A stretch of DNA of 64,000 nucleotides, taken from contig NC_059503.1 in assembly GCF_914767665.1 (NCBI RefSeq), positions 38,564,001 to 38,628,000 on the forward strand, written 5' to 3'. The notes beneath the pieces are model-generated. The model had not been told where the DNA came from. It saw only the letters and a list, made by a program, of their open reading frames with translations, and made no database searches. Made by a program: the position numbers and the translations under genes. How positions within the stretch are numbered: position 1 is the first letter of the stretch; each line of letters begins with the position of its first letter. Source of the DNA: Harmonia axyridis. Its lineage: Eukaryota > Arthropoda > Insecta > Coleoptera > Coccinellidae. Below are positions 34,395 through 47,839 of this stretch, piece by piece.

Positions 34395-34800
34395 TCCACA
34401 CTGTCGACCTTAAATCTGCTCAGCAGCAGTTCATGTGCTATACTACGGTTCGGGTGGATTCCATCAAGTCTGAAACTAACATTACTTCAAAAATCGCCTC
34501 TGTACTTTTTCCTAACCTGTGAACACCGTACCCTGGGTTCCAGAAACCGCACGCGTACTCAACCTTTGACCTCAGGAGAGCGTTAAACGAAACGGAGAGC
34601 ATTCCAGAATCGATTAACCACTAAGTATCCCTCATCAGAGAGCCAAGCGCCTTGAATCCACAAGACATGAAAGTCAATCTTGAATCAAATACAACACCCA
34701 AATCTGTACTTATCCACCCTGAAAAGAAGGTGACCCTCAATATTATATTGGAACTCAAGTGGTGCCATCTTTCTACTGAATTAAATTGCGCAACATTTAT
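34395..34800 (-). pseudogene. LINE reverse transcriptase fragment (CR1/Jockey-group-like)
   Basis: Minus frames give L-N-I-N-K-C near 34795, P-L-E-F-Q-Y-N-I-E-G-H, R-S-K-V-E-Y-A-C-G-F-W-N-P near 34540 and R-L-D-G-I-H-P-N-R-S-I-A-H-E-L-L near 34440. Together these match the thumb and C-terminal region (L-E-Y-x-x-x-x-W-x-P, then a basic linker). Several frameshifts and stops. It is a different family from the LINE at 1041-2190. Confidence 0.62.
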
Positions 34801-35030
34801 TTATGTTGAGAGGAAGTGAATTTCTCCCGCACCAACTATTCAATCAATCTGTTACAGCGGTATACATTTACTCGTTGATTTCGGTTTTTTCTATCATTCT
34901 GATCACAAAATTTCAAAAATGTAGTTATCAAAGAACTGAACTGAGTAATTCGCATAGAAAAATTGTCTGGGATGTGTTGTATAATTTATTGTGTATCATT
35001 CAAATTGCCATTTATTTGTGAAGACATCGG

Positions 35031-35101
35031 TTTGGAATTGACTTGATAAAGTCAATTCCAAACCTAGGAACCCCCTGTAGATATACAGGGGGTTCCTAAA
35101 T
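35031..35101. repeat. two perfect hairpins back to back
   Basis: GTTTGGAATTGACTT pairs perfectly with AAGTCAATTCCAAAC around GATA. Immediately after it AGGAACCCCCTGTA pairs with TACAGGGGGTTCCT around a few bases. The second hairpin is two ends of the CAGGGTG family (GG-rich variant) meeting head to head, with the right one opening the element at 35084. Confidence 0.8.
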
Positions 35102-35736
35102 TGGAGGTACATATGAAAATGACATACCTATTTCCGGATCATTTTAAGAAAAATATCCTTTAACATGAGTCCCCAAACACTTTGTTTTCGACATACAGAT
35201 GTTGAAGTTCAAGTTTTTTTCTTCACAAGATAATTTGATTTGGCCATAGATATTCCTATTTGATAATTATTTGATATCTACAGGGTGATGTATTTTCTGG
35301 AAGGGTGCCTGCTTCTACCCTCCAGAGCTATATTTTGGTGAATCGCTGGTAGTTTGGTAAAATGTGAGAATGAACTCCAGTCCAGTAGAACACTTATTGG
35401 TTTGTTATATTTTTGTCGTTTCTGCTATCGATTTCGAGAAAAAAATTTCAAACAGCTCAAACTTCCTCAGGAAAATCCAAATTATTATAAAGATCCAGCT
35501 TGTGAGCTGTGATGAATGAATTAAGTGTTGGTATTTATTTATTCACTCTGTAGCGAAGATGACTAAAGATCTGATAAACCTATATAGGCATCACTAAAAA
35601 GTACGACCAAATGGAAACACCCCCTATCTCGAAAACAAAGCGTTTACGGGCTCATATTCATGGGACTTTTATTCTTAAAATCATCCAAGAAATCTTTCAT
35701 TTTCCTCCGTACCTCTAATTTAGAATCACCCAGTAT
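35084..35736. mobile_element. CAGGGTG element, family with TCCCTAAATT ends, copy 2
   Basis: Starts TACAGGGGGTTCCTAAATTGGAGGTAC and ends GTACCTCTAATTTAGAATCACCCAGTA, so the termini are inverted repeats. Similar to 31307-31906 throughout. Non-coding. An inner ACAGGGTGATG lies at 35281. Confidence 0.8.
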
Positions 35737-36517
35737 GATGTAAGACTAACCGAATTGGTAATAAAAAAAATTGTGTCGAGTAATTTGGTTCAAACTTCGT
35801 TATCAGACTTCTTTTTCTCACAATACAGATATGAGTAAAAGTTGTCGCCAAAAAAAATTGTTTTCGATTACCCCCCCCCCACGAAAAAAAAAGATCTACG
35901 CCCTTGTTTGAAACCTACAGTGGCGACAAGGTGTCATAAATCTCTACGCCATTCTTGGCGGTATTTTTATGTATTGGAAGCGCGCGGCTATATTTCATGT
36001 TTTGATCCCAATTTCTTGAGGACGTGATATAATGGTCTATTCAGTGGATGTTGTTTTGAATTGAATACACAAGTAAATTCAAACCATAATACTGAACGAA
36101 CATACACAAATAAACATGGTATTGGAATACATAACCACAAACTTTTCAATAAAGATGCATAAAACATGTATTCTTTTCGCAAAATAGTAGATATTTTGTT
36201 CATAAAATATTTGTAAATGCTCAAAATGACCATTATTTTGAACGCCTGATGAGAAAAAAAAGTTGAATTGTTCCACGTGACAGTGATTAACCAATAGAAA
36301 ATCGAACCGCCTTTTTCGCCAGTGTGGGAATGTAGTCAATATACTGAAACCGTTTTTCCCAAATTGAGAGAAATTGAGTTAGTAGTCTTACTTAGGTATG
36401 CGCTGACCACCGTTGTCAGGTGTACTAAAAATGACTTGGTTGGCTACTAAATTTGAAGCTTCAATACTAAATTCCCTTTCTATCGAAAAAACGCGGAAAA
36501 TTCGAATTAGAGGTATA
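35737..36517. other. no recognisable gene
   Basis: Contains a run of C at 35871-35880. Open frames at 35842-36027 (+) and 36079-36339 (-) are not recognised. Confidence 0.45.
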
Positions 36518-38526
36518 TACAGGGTGAGTCTTTGACTTGTACATATATTTTAACCGAAGGTTCCTGAGGTCAAAAGAAATACTTTTTTCATTTACCATTT
36601 TTTCCGATTCGGCCCTGTTAAAAACATATAGCCATTTTAAATTTTCAAAATGAGCTAATTCACCCCTGAAAACCGGAACACTGAAGTTTTCTCAAGCATA
36701 AGATATACCTTTTGAACCTTGGAAATAAGCTACTAAATTAGAAAAACCATCATAAACTCACGTTTAACATTCCATTTGTTGAACAAAGTAGTGTTTATAA
36801 TAAAATAAATGAGTTATTCCAATTTCGTTGACGCTAAAGATTAAATATTCTTCTCTTGATTTCTATTTCATTTTCGATAATTATAACGAATTGAGCTCGC
36901 TACCACCCATATTAGCTCTGATACTCATATCATATCCATTCATTCATTATATTTCATTTATATGATATCGTTGTTTACAAGAATTGGCATTTAACCTTAA
37001 AATCTCAAATAAATAATTTATGAAAGTTCTAACACAGACTATAGTAATCTGTGGTTTTAAGTTTAAATTTCAAATTTCGAGTGATGCCAAATATAAACAC
37101 AGCAGTTCGGTTCTAATAATCTATGTTCTAACCTAAAATTTTCATTTACAGTTTACACTGTTATTGTTATAAGATATTTGTTATGAAATGAAGCATTCGA
37201 TTTGTTCCAACTATCTCATGAAAATATTGAAATGCATCAATATTTTTGAAGCCATCAGTATGAAAATATGGAAATATGTAAAATATTCTGGTTCTGTAAT
37301 CAATGGAAAAAGTTAGACTCCACTTTAATCAAATTTGTTCTAAATGTGTACCTACATTATAGCCAACTTTACTACTTAATTCATCTTGATTTTGGCATTG
37401 AAAATAAATGAGAAGTATTCAATTTAAATATCCACAATAGAATATCCAGTTTCTTTCAACTCACCTAATTTGTTTTCACATTAAAACAATTATGGCCCTC
37501 TTGGAAGTAATAATAATAATAATAATAATAATTATAATATATAATTATATATATATATATAAAATAAATTATAATATGTATGTCAATCATATGCTTTTAG
37601 GATGAATTTATGGAATAGCAAAAGAATAAAAGTATTCAATCTCAATCACATGAAAATTTGTCTAGATGTACCTAGTCCTAGTGGTATGTTTCGATGTGAT
37701 TTTGAATGAGCCGAAGAAGAATACAGTATTGTTCGATAGCAGCAGTCTTTAGTGAGATATTGATTGTTGTCATTATAATGGGACTATTTTGTGAAAACTT
37801 TTTTAAACATGGGCTTTATGAATAATCTGGACTTTTCAAAAAGAATGTTGATTTTAGTGAAGTATCTTCTTATTATCAGAGCTGTGCCAAAGCTCAGTAA
37901 TTTTTAATCAAATCGAGGAGTAGAGGTGAGCTTATTCACTTTTACAACTTCATTTTCAAACTAAGTTGGCTAGTACTTCAATTCTAAAATCTGAGACATG
38001 ACATAGTAAATATTCATTTCTGTGGTTTTTTTTCCACAACAGAACAGAGTTGCATTCAGCCAAAGTACTAAATTTTTTGAATTTCACAGATAATTTTTTT
38101 TTTTTAAGATCAAGTTATTCGAAAACGGCGCTTTGTACGAGAAAACATGAAGAATAATTTTATTTTTCAAATTAGCCAAATATTCTTCAATGAAGGTTCA
38201 AATTACTCTTGAGAGTTGGTTTCTTCGAATTTCTGGTATTTTTATGGGATGTAATGTTCATAATAAAGAAACAGAAGAATGTGTATGGAATCTTGTGTTC
38301 GGATAAGATGTATCACATCAAAAAAAAGCTATATTTCAAAAATCATTTCCTTCGATACAACCATTTACGAGATATAGCCGAAAATCACATTTTTTTAACG
38401 ATTTTCAACAGCCTGTATCTTTTTAACCGGGCCGAATCGGAAAAAATGGTAAAGGAAAAAAGTGTTTCTTTTGACCTCAGGAATCTTGGGTTGAAATATA
38501 TGTACAAGTCAAAGACTCACCCTGTA
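36518..38526. mobile_element. 2.0-kb element with CAGGGTG inverted ends
   Basis: Left end TACAGGGTGAGTCTTTGACTTG and right end CAAGTCAAAGACTCACCCTGTA are perfect inverted repeats. Pairing goes on for about 130 bp (TTCCTGAGGTCAAAAGAAA, ACCATTTTTTCCGATTCGG). The 1.7-kb centre is AT-rich, includes a (TAA)n-(TA)n microsatellite near 37508-37560 and has no transposase-like frame. It is probably a non-autonomous element that has gained an insertion. Confidence 0.82.
37508..37562. repeat. (TAA)n/(TA)n microsatellite
   Basis: About seven TAA units followed by TA repeats. Confidence 0.85.
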
Positions 38527-38900
38527 TTTTAGTCTAAAATACAACTATACGGAATCTTAATAAGAGGAACTCCCTCTGACTGCAGTTTTGGAACCATAAA
38601 TATGTGTGAAATATTGATTGGTAAAGAGAGAGACCAATGATCCTAGAGAATACTGAATTTTCATTGATAATACTAGGCTACTGAATGGAATCGAAAAGTA
38701 CTGAATTTAGTAGAATTATACTAAAAATGCCAACCCTGTACTAAACCTTTATTTATGGTAATTTGATCCTGAGTTGAAAGAGTGAGAGCTACGCTGTTTT
38801 AATGTCGTGTCGACTGCTTTTCAATATACCTACCTCGTCCCATAAACTCAAACAATTGTACTGTGCTAATTGAACACAATCGCAGTGAATGTCGCCTATA
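38527..38900. other. no recognisable gene
   Basis: Short spacer between two foldback elements. The words ACTAAATT and TACTAAAAATG recur on the outer side of both (near 36440 and 38710), so the 2.0-kb element may sit inside an older repeat. Confidence 0.4.
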
Positions 38901-39576
38901 TACAGGGTGGCCATTTGAAAACGAAACAGACGAGATTACAGACGAAATAAAGTTTTTCGATAAAAATGCTCGGACAGGTCGATTTCTGTTTCGAGGGGGA
39001 TAACTTAAGATGTAGGTTACGGACGCATAGCGCTTCAACCCTTGCTACTACAACCCCCACCCCCAATTTTTGAATAGGGAAGATGGGGTGAGTGATACCT
39101 CAATTCAAAGGTATTTTTATACTGATTTCAGCACAGTAATTGTTTTTTCATTTTATGCATTAGTTCTCGAAATATTCATGCGTTAGTTAGTTAGGAAGGA
39201 AGCCACAGTCAAGGTTGTTTTGAAGCTCCAAATGTCGATTTTTCACAAAACACTACAAGTGCCATGAAAACACCACTTCATTTTCAAATACTTAGTTAAG
39301 AATATTTCGAGAACTAATGCATAAAATGAAAAAACAATTACTGTGCTGAAATCAGTATAAAAATACCTTTCAAATGAGGTATCACTCACCCCATCTTCCC
39401 TATTCAAAATTTGGGGGTGAGGGTTGTAGTAGCAAGGGTTGAAGCGCTATGCGTCCGTAACCTACATCTTAAGTTGTCCCCCTCGAAACAGAAATCGACC
39501 TGTCCGAGCATTTTTATCGAAAAACCTTATTTCGTCTGTAATCTCGTCTGTTTCGTTTTCAAATGGCCACCCTGTA
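38901..39576. mobile_element. near-perfect 676-bp foldback element
   Basis: TACAGGGTGGCCATTTGAAAAC at 38901 is mirrored by GTTTTCAAATGGCCACCCTGTA ending at 39576. The arms of about 300 bp are almost identical (both give the same peptide start M-K-R-Y-A-S-V-T-Y-I-L-S on opposite strands at 39038 and 39439). The loop near 39225-39290 is short. High arm identity suggests a young insertion. Non-coding. Confidence 0.9.
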
Positions 39577-41106
39577 TATCGGTTGACCTTTCCTTTCTCT
39601 TTTAAAAGGTGCGTATTGTCGAAACCCCTATGGTCCGCTTCCCCTCAATGCATCCATTCCATCAAGGCATCTTCGGAATTACAAGGTGAAATGGGCTTAA
39701 TGAATTCATCTCCTAACGACCGGAATTCAAGGAACCCGAGTGCTCCGTGACACCTCCAGGATCATTCCGGGAAGAGCAATTCAATTTGTCGGAATAATTG
39801 ACTCTAATGCTCATGAAATTTTCAGGAATTTTTTTTCCTTTGAGATCCTCCATGAGCGGGCTTATTGGGAGACTTTTCAGCAGGTGCAGGAAACCATTTT
39901 CATTATGTGGAAAATGTAACATTCTGAATATAATTCGAATCTCATTTACTGCCAAAATCCAAAGGAGAAATATTTCTGCTAGATTTTTATGAGGAATAAC
40001 ATAAATAAATCAATTGTCATGTTCCTAGTTGGCGATTCTTTCGAATGTTCAAGAATTGATGAAATGATTTAGACAATACATTCCGCCTGAAAATGGGCCA
40101 ATTTACACTTCTAACATTAAATGGTTGGGAGATCAAATGAAAAACTTTTTCGAAAAACCCTGCGTTTTCTTTGATTGGAAGAATTTTTCACTCACATAAC
40201 ACTGTCGTGTGAAATAATAAATAAAGACAATTCAACTGAGGATCATTCTTGATTGCGTACTTGATACTAAACACACGGCAAAACCAATTGACCATAAATA
40301 ACTTCTCACAGATCCACTATACCTAGTATAGAGTCGTAAAAGTAATAGACGATTAAAAACTGAATCGAAAGAAGGAAAACCTACTCAGATGAGTCAGAAC
40401 ATAACCGATTGTCCTAAATAGCAACAGCTCAAGAGCTTTTGAGATATATCATGTATGTCTAGACGAGACAGAGGAGTCAGAATAAAGGCAGAAAAAAGGA
40501 GGATATATTGATTATGTTAAAGCTCGTGAAGAATTTCAAAGAAACAATAGGTTCAGAAGATTTGATATATCTGATTAATCCAAAAATTGCACAATGTGAA
40601 AAGATGATACCGTTTCAGCGATCAGTTCAAAAATTAGTATGCTTTTTTTACGCTGAAGACCATCGATTTATATGAGGTTTTCGATATTATTCATTGTAAA
40701 AAGTTAATCATTGCGGAAAGTCCTTTTTTATAATTTTTTGGAATGAAAAAAAACGAATTAAATGATTTTTTTTTAACAAATGTAAATTTTTACATAACAA
40801 TATTATACAAAAATTCTTGTCGAAGGTTGAAAATGCGTAAAAACGTATTTTGAATTTTTGCATGTAGAAAAAAAGACGGTGAATCAGAGGAATGTTCGAG
40901 ATTGCTTCAATCAACCCGAAAAGTGGTGGAATCTCAAAAACGGTGAGGAGACAGGATAGTTGAATTTTGACAGATGACGAGGAAGTCACGTGGTATAAAC
41001 CCCTCTTAAGATATGAAACGAAGTCTATTTAAAAAACGAAAAACAATCATTTATTAGTTTATGATACATTGTTTCTACTTCGAAGAATTGAATTTCAATA
41101 GAAAAC
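39577..41106. other. no recognised gene; GC-richer 39590-39800
   Basis: The first 200 bp are noticeably richer in G+C than the surroundings. The remaining open frames (39713-39955 -, 40708-40989 -) are not recognised. Confidence 0.4.
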
Positions 41107-41476
41107 ATGCGTTTGAGCAATTAATAATATCTATTAACAAACTGCGTGAGTTATAACTTACTGCTAACTCACTATAATAAATCGGAAAAGATGGCTCTGT
41201 GCTTCTATACTTCTGTGCTTCTATTCGGTTGGTCGAAAAGGAACATTCCATTATTGTTTTTGAGGGTAAGAAGGTCACTTGATATGATTATGACGTTTAT
41301 AGGTAACTTTTGGGGTTTGCCAATACACTTCATTCTCTATTCTTGTATTTTAGTATTTATTGGTATAGTAGTAGATATAGTATTCAACTTGCGGTAATGG
41401 TCATAACTCACTTGATGAATTACTTCATCTGCATGAGTTATGACCTACATTACCGCTCGTTGAATAATATACTATT
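41107..41476 (+). mobile_element. hairpin-ended element, copy 3 (internally deleted)
   Basis: Matches 21700-22468 with the middle missing. It keeps GAGCAATTAATAxTATCTATTAACAAAC, GATGGCTCTGTGCTTCTATACTTC and the terminal hairpin (41370-41476), whose GC-rich loop is deleted: ACTCACTTGATGAATTACTTCATCTGCATGAGTTATG. It ends in the same AATAATATACTATT. Confidence 0.85.
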
Positions 41477-43600
41477 ATTCCCCTGGACCAATGTAAAATT
41501 CTCATATTGCTCATCTGGGTATCTACTGGCTCCTGTAATTCTAAGTTTCAATTTTCTAATCTGATTACCTACTTAATTATTCTTCTACTACTGAAAGAAT
41601 TAGGTTGCAGAGCCCCCCGAAGAGGACTTAAAAATACCTAGTTTCAATTCTAACCGGTTAAACATAAATTTTACCATTGCCTTTTACTACTTGAAAAAGG
41701 ACGCCTGCAGCTTCTGGGAATTGTCTCAGCTATATCATTCGTTCTTATCACACCCTTTCGTTTTTCATTTCACCAGAGCGTCTCAACGGCCTTCGAAGAA
41801 TTTCTCGTTCGTTGGCAGAGGTCCCACTCCGTAAATCTAGGTAATTTAACTTTACAGAACAGGTAAACGTGGAACAGCGCGTAATGTCGGACATGCCGCA
41901 AGTATTTCTTGATTTATAGGCTGTTGAAGTTCGGAAATTGGAAGGTTCTCGGTTTTGATATAACGTGGAATTCCTGCAGGTTTGTTTTTGTTCGGATTGG
42001 CAGCAGGAATTTGGTAGATGCAATGCTTATTTGTTTGTGTGGTGACCTAATGATTACCTCGCAGCTTGGGAAATTGAATGTTCGATGATGAACGTTCTTC
42101 AACGGAATGGTTACAATTTATACAATGATTTTATCCGATACGGAGGAGTATCGTTCACATGATTGTTAATAGTTCTAAAAACTAACTAGTTGCTCAGTTT
42201 ATTCCAGTTATGGCTATTTTATGAGAGTGCAGAAATCGAAAATCCATGGGTCAAGTAACAGCTGGTCTGATCGTTCGGCGCAGAGAATATAATGCAACAA
42301 AAATAAGAGTTTTACTCCTATGATGTTTTTTTATTTTGCTCCACTTTCAGTAAATAAATCTTAAATATTCTTTTATTCGGTCGTTTAATCGTTAATAAAT
42401 CTATAACGAATATTCTTTTCAAGTCATTTTGTCCGTTTCAACTTTCGTTTCTTTCTACTTTTTTACTGATCAATACTTGATTGCATCGATTTTATGTGCT
42501 TGAATTTTAATTCAAGTTATTCAAAAAATTGTAATGTGGTTAACATAAATATATTCCTGACTTGGCGTCAGGAGCTTTTTTTTGTCAAGCAAATACCTAC
42601 ATTATATCATTTTTTGCCCATCTTGTGTAATCAAATGTAACATTACGTACGGAAATATATTAGTTGTTTCGAAAATTCAGAGCTCTAACAGATATCCAAT
42701 GGAATCAGTTAATTTAAAGTCATTTGATTGAAAACAGATCCTATGGGCTGCTATGAATACAAATTGATTATTTATAGGTGAATTTTTACAAAAACGCCGC
42801 CTCGCAATTCTCACATCAAAACGAGCATTCTAGAATGACCAACGATTATTTTTAATGATGGCAAACTAGTATTAATACAATTTTGTTGAACGAGATAGGG
42901 GTGCAGTGTTGGTAAGAATCTTTGAAGAAACGTTATGAAAATTGTGAATTCAAAGCAAGTATATACCCTTGGAAATGTATAAAATGTTAAAATTGGTGAC
43001 GTCATTTGAAGAACAATTCAAATAATTCAATAATTTTTTTTTCTAAATTTTGAGAAGGATTATAAAAATCGGCAAAAAAACTAGTTCGCCATCATTACGT
43101 ACCTCACCTAAACTTACATAACTACACACAATTTCATTAGCCGAAAAGCAGAACAAAATTATCACAGTTTATCCAGATGGAAAACTCTGAAGCCGGGATT
43201 AGAATCATTTTATGCGAGAAAATTGCCTATCCAGCGCATTTTCCTTACAGAAACAAAGCGAATCAAAAAATGAACCGTATTCCCAGGAATGTTTCGGTGG
43301 CGCACCTGCAATCTAGACAAGAATCACTTTGCAGCATATGAACTGATTTCTCGTCCGCGGACATTCTCGATCGGAATTTTCGGCATAAAGTATGGCATGA
43401 GAAAAACCCAATTGCTTTTAGGAATTGCCGCCTTTAACTTGATTCAAAATCTTCTGGATAAACTGAATGCAGACGTTATGAACACAAATGATTTAGAAAA
43501 TACAAATGAGGTCATTTGAAGGAGTAAGTATCCAAATAGGAAAATGTAGCGACTACTAATATTAATTTTTTGTGAAAAAAAATTACGAGGACTTCGTCAA
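41477..43600. other. about 2.1 kb without a supported gene
   Basis: 41740-42000 is GC-richer than average. The plus frame 43289-43519 is open but unrecognised. Confidence 0.45.
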
Positions 43601-43619
43601 TTTATTTCATAGATATTGA

Positions 43620-43860
43620 TAGAATAACATTAATACATAACAGAATTGTCACAATGACATCCAAAATGTCAAAATGACAGCTTTGTCACAATGAAAGGCA
43701 AAATATCACAATGAATCATAGAATTCATAGAATCATATGAACTAGTTGTCACATGACATAGATAAACATAGATATTAAATAGAATCATATGAACTAGCTT
43801 TCATTTTGACATAAATGAACATAGACATTCATAGAATCATATTCATGAATTAATTGTCAA
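43620..43860. repeat. degenerate tandem repeat
   Basis: Units containing CATAGAATCATATGAACTAG and TTGTCACA or TTTGACATAxATxAACATAGA recur at about 43655, 43724, 43780 and 43830, with a period near 55-60 bp. Confidence 0.6.
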
Positions 43861-45218
43861 ATTTTTCGACTTGGTTTTCATGGAAATATACCGTGTCTGA
43901 GTAGCCAGAATATCAGGCACGTCAATACGTGCCTCAGAGTGTTATTGAAATATCAAAATTTTTTCGACTTTCTCCGGAACTGTTGATTCGCCAATGCACT
44001 TATTGTAAATATGGCATGAAAACATCATACCGACTCACTAAACAAAATATTTTCAAAATTGGTGAGGGATAGTTAAACCAAGAATTAACTTCGATTCTGA
44101 CGTTTCAAATATTTAATATTCGAAAGTAACGATTTGGTCATAAAACTAACGGAAATATAATTGAATTATAGGGGTAAATTCACCAAATATTACTGTTTAC
44201 GGTTAAAATTTTGTGTGGGAAGTATTTATGGACTTTTGTATTGATAAAAAGTATCAATTAGATGGGAATCGGACAGAGGAGAAATTGGCATCGATTGTGA
44301 AAGATTGGGTTGCAAACTAACAAGTAAGCTGCTACAAAAAAAATATTATGAAGAAATGAAAGTTATTATTGACCCATTCAAAAGTTTTTTCTTATTTCCA
44401 CAAGAGCGAGCAGCTCGCAATACTATACGACGAAGACTGCAATCGTATCCCTGTAAAAGAAAACAAAGTTCAGTAGCATTAAGTTCAACAGAAATAAACA
44501 AAATTATAAATTTATAGAATGAAAACACCCCTGAAGGGCTGCAATGAAAATTCTATCACATAGCCGCTGTAGAATTAGTTTGGCGAGGTGGGGAAACTGC
44601 TGCTTGTTAGACTGACTTTTTTCCTATCGAATCGAACAACGATGCTTCTGTAACGAATCGAGTTGAATATAATCCTGTATTCTGCAAGACTTGGACTCTT
44701 CTAAATAAATTGTTTTTTCTCTGTATAATTTTCTTAAATTAACAAAAAAGTTCCTATCCGAAGAACCCCCGAACATTGATAAATGCCAAAAAAAAAAAAA
44801 AATTAACAACTTGTTTAAAGTTTTGAAATCTGTTATAAACTTTTTTTCGAATGATTATCGAAGTCGTTGGGTTAATAAAACTGAAACAAATTTCAGAAAA
44901 CTTTCTTTAAGTTCACTTTCTTGCAGATCTCCAAGAGCAATATTCATTTGATAAGAAAAATATAGTCAATTGTATCTATGGAAACTTCAATTTTAATATC
45001 ATTGGCACGTTCTGGTCCTCATTGTGTCCTCTTCTCGTTCTGCTTTGGACGAATATAGAAGTTATTTTTTTTTTCACCTCCTTAATTTTTTTTGATCGCT
45101 GTTCTTCAAACTGATCGCTCTATCATCTCTTATTTTACTAAAACATATAATAAGAAAGAAGTTAAGAGAAATGACATAATGCTGGAAACACTAGCTATAT
45201 ATATCGAGTACAGAGTTA
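43861..45218. other. no recognised gene
   Basis: Includes a small hairpin AGGCACGT/ACGTGCCT near 43915-43933. The plus frame 44305-44517 and the minus frame 44624-44809 are unrecognised. Confidence 0.45.
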
Positions 45219-46170
45219 TATAGGGTGATTCACCGGAATGGCCTATTAGACCTTTATGGAAATCTAATCATAATTAGGAGCTTAAAATTTGCATATTGGT
45301 GTTTGAGACAATGATCTTTCTCCCTAAAACATTTTCAGATCTTCACACCTTCCGGTTATACCGGAAACAGACTACTACTTCTTATTTCAAATGGCACACC
45401 CAGTATCTTATTGCATCATTAGATAGCTTTTTTGATGACAATTTCGGCAATATGCCATACCTTGGGTAAAACTCAACGCTTCATGAGTTAGTGGGATTCT
45501 CATGAAAAAAATTGTGATGACTCACATTTTTTTGAATAATTCGACAGAAATGCTTTTTTCGAAAAAATACGTAGTACTATAAGACTGTTTGCGGTTTGAA
45601 CCAAAAATGTACAGGGTATTTATAAGAAGATCATGATCTTGGACAACCCTAATTGATCAAAACTGAAAATTTTCAAATTAGAACCTATATTTTTTATTAT
45701 TTGAGTTTTAATAAATTAAAGTCGTCCAAGTTCATGATCTTCTTATAAACACTCTGGACATTTTTGGTCCAAACCACAAATAGTTTTATAATACTACGTG
45801 TTTGCTGAATCGAAAAAAAAAAAAAAATTTGGAAAAAACTTTTTCTTCCGAATTATTCAAAAAAATGTGAGTCGTCTTTGCCACCATTTTTTCCATGAGA
45901 ATCCCACTCAGGAACTGTTAAGTTTTACCCAAGGTATGGCATATTGCCGAAATTGTCATCAAAAAAGCTATCTAATGATAATATACTGGGTGTGCCATTT
46001 GAAATATGAAAATAGAAGTCTGTTTCCGGTAAAACCAGAAGTTGTAGAGATCTAAAAAGATTTTTGGGAAAAATATTATTGTCTCAAACCCAATATGCAA
46101 ATTTTCAGCTCAAAATTATGATTAGTTTTCCCTAAACTTTTAATAGGCCATCCGGGTGAATCACTCTGTA
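45219..46170. mobile_element. 0.95-kb foldback element
   Basis: TATAGGGTGATTCACCGGAATGGCC is mirrored by GGCCATCCGGGTGAATCACTCTGTA. The arms keep ATTATGATTAG-type blocks, TTGTCTCAAAC, AGTCTGTTTCCGGT and TGGCACACCCAGTAT. A second hairpin forms the centre: TTTATAAGAAGATCATGATCTTGGAC near 45618 against its mirror near 45726. Single arms of this family lie at 28112-28297 and 63438-63740. Confidence 0.85.
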
Positions 46171-47839
46171 TAAAGTTAATTATTCTTGGGAGTATGCACC
46201 TGATATAAAGCCATGCCTTACCTACTTATTCAATAATCATTAAGAACAGTTCAAAAGTAGATTTCGTATTGATTATAACTTGGTGAATCTAGAATACACG
46301 AGAACATAACACGTGCGGATTATGATTGCTGATTGTTCAGTGCGCCTGCCTTATAGAATGCAAATGAAGATCTTCACAAAATTGCTTCTGTGTATTAGTG
46401 TACCTGTGGACTTAATTGCCTACACTTTCAAAGGAGGAACTGATGGAGTCCCATTTCTGTATGATATAAATGAATACTAATGTCGGAATCTGAGGATCAA
46501 TTTCCTTGAGAAACCCATTGGCAATGAACGCATGCTTAGTGACCAACCGTACGTGTTTTTAAAAAAATGTATGTTACCAATGAAGAGTAGAGTGTATGGT
46601 TTAAAATAATTCTGGATTATCAAAACATCATTCAGAAAATTTCACAAGGGTACGATGATCATATGTAACGAGAATTATGAAAAAAAACAATGGTTCTTCA
46701 AAAGGTGGAAATCATCAATTTAACATAGTAATCAGAAAAAAAACTATATTCAACATTTGGAACACCTCATATGAATAAATCCTTCGTTTTTCTCTAATTG
46801 ACGTTCATTTTCATCGATGCACTTCGTAAATATGATTTCATTTTTTACATTCTTCTTCATCCTTTATTAATGTGAATAGAATTGTTACAGTTTCTCTAAT
46901 GACCATTAGTTTTATTGAAGTTATTACCTAATCATTCGAAGCGAAATTTCATGGTCAACAATGAACGTTCATATTATCTGCAGGAAATTTTTGAGCATGC
47001 CACTGATAAAATATCTATATGCAGAAAATTCAAATAACGTTATTCTAGATTAATTATGCAATCAAGAACTTGTGAGGAATCTAGTGTATGATTAAACCAT
47101 TAAAAAAATCGATCTGATTCCTCCTCTGGGAATATTTCCAATCAGAACAGGTCGGTGAACTCCAGCAAGAGCTATCGATCAAATCAAAATTGTAAATCTC
47201 GTTCAAGACAATCAACCCGATCCAGATCGTACCCTCTGGACTATTTTGGTATCCCGACTAATCGAGAAAATTCTTGGGCGATTTGTCATTAAAATTTTTA
47301 CATCCGATTCCATTTTACGCGAGGCAAGCTGTCAGTGCCAGACACGGTAGCCGCAGCCCCGCTTTCGTAGTTGTGCCTTTGTGGATCTGGCCTGGTTTTC
47401 CGATGAAAAAGACGAGTTTTGGTCGAAGAGATAAGCGGAAATTTCCACGCTTCTTGTCTAGGACATCAACGCCAGATGAGCTAAAGTTTTAATTATTCGA
47501 GGATGTTGTTCTGAATGAACGATAAAGTAATTATTTTGGTGTATTTGGAAGGAAGAAATGCCTGAATAGAAATTAGCGATTGGTGAATCTTTGAAAGGTG
47601 AAATTTTTTAGTGTTCACTTGGTACCTGCAGAGGATTGCCAATTATATCAATGTAGGAACTATTGCTTCTCTTAAAATTATTTAACAATTCTTTATGTCG
47701 GTAGACTTTTTCAATATTTGATATTATACATATGTTATCAAACTGTTAGTTCCCAAGACTATGTTAATCTTCCAAACAGCTTACCTCTCGATGCCGCTAT
47801 CTCAGATAAAAAACAAATTCAAGCAAACACGTTATAAAG
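46171..47839. other. no recognised gene; GC-richer 47260-47480
   Basis: The plus frame 47274-47492 falls in the GC-richer part and is not recognised. The rest is AT-rich. Confidence 0.45.

Noticed and set aside
38799..39750. Same peptide start encoded at both sides of the 38.9-39.6 kb element
   Set aside because: It results from the palindrome, not from a duplicated gene.
43914..43934. Short AGGCACGT/ACGTGCCT hairpin as a terminator or regulator
   Set aside because: Eight-base stems of this kind are expected by chance in 64 kb and no gene lies beside it.
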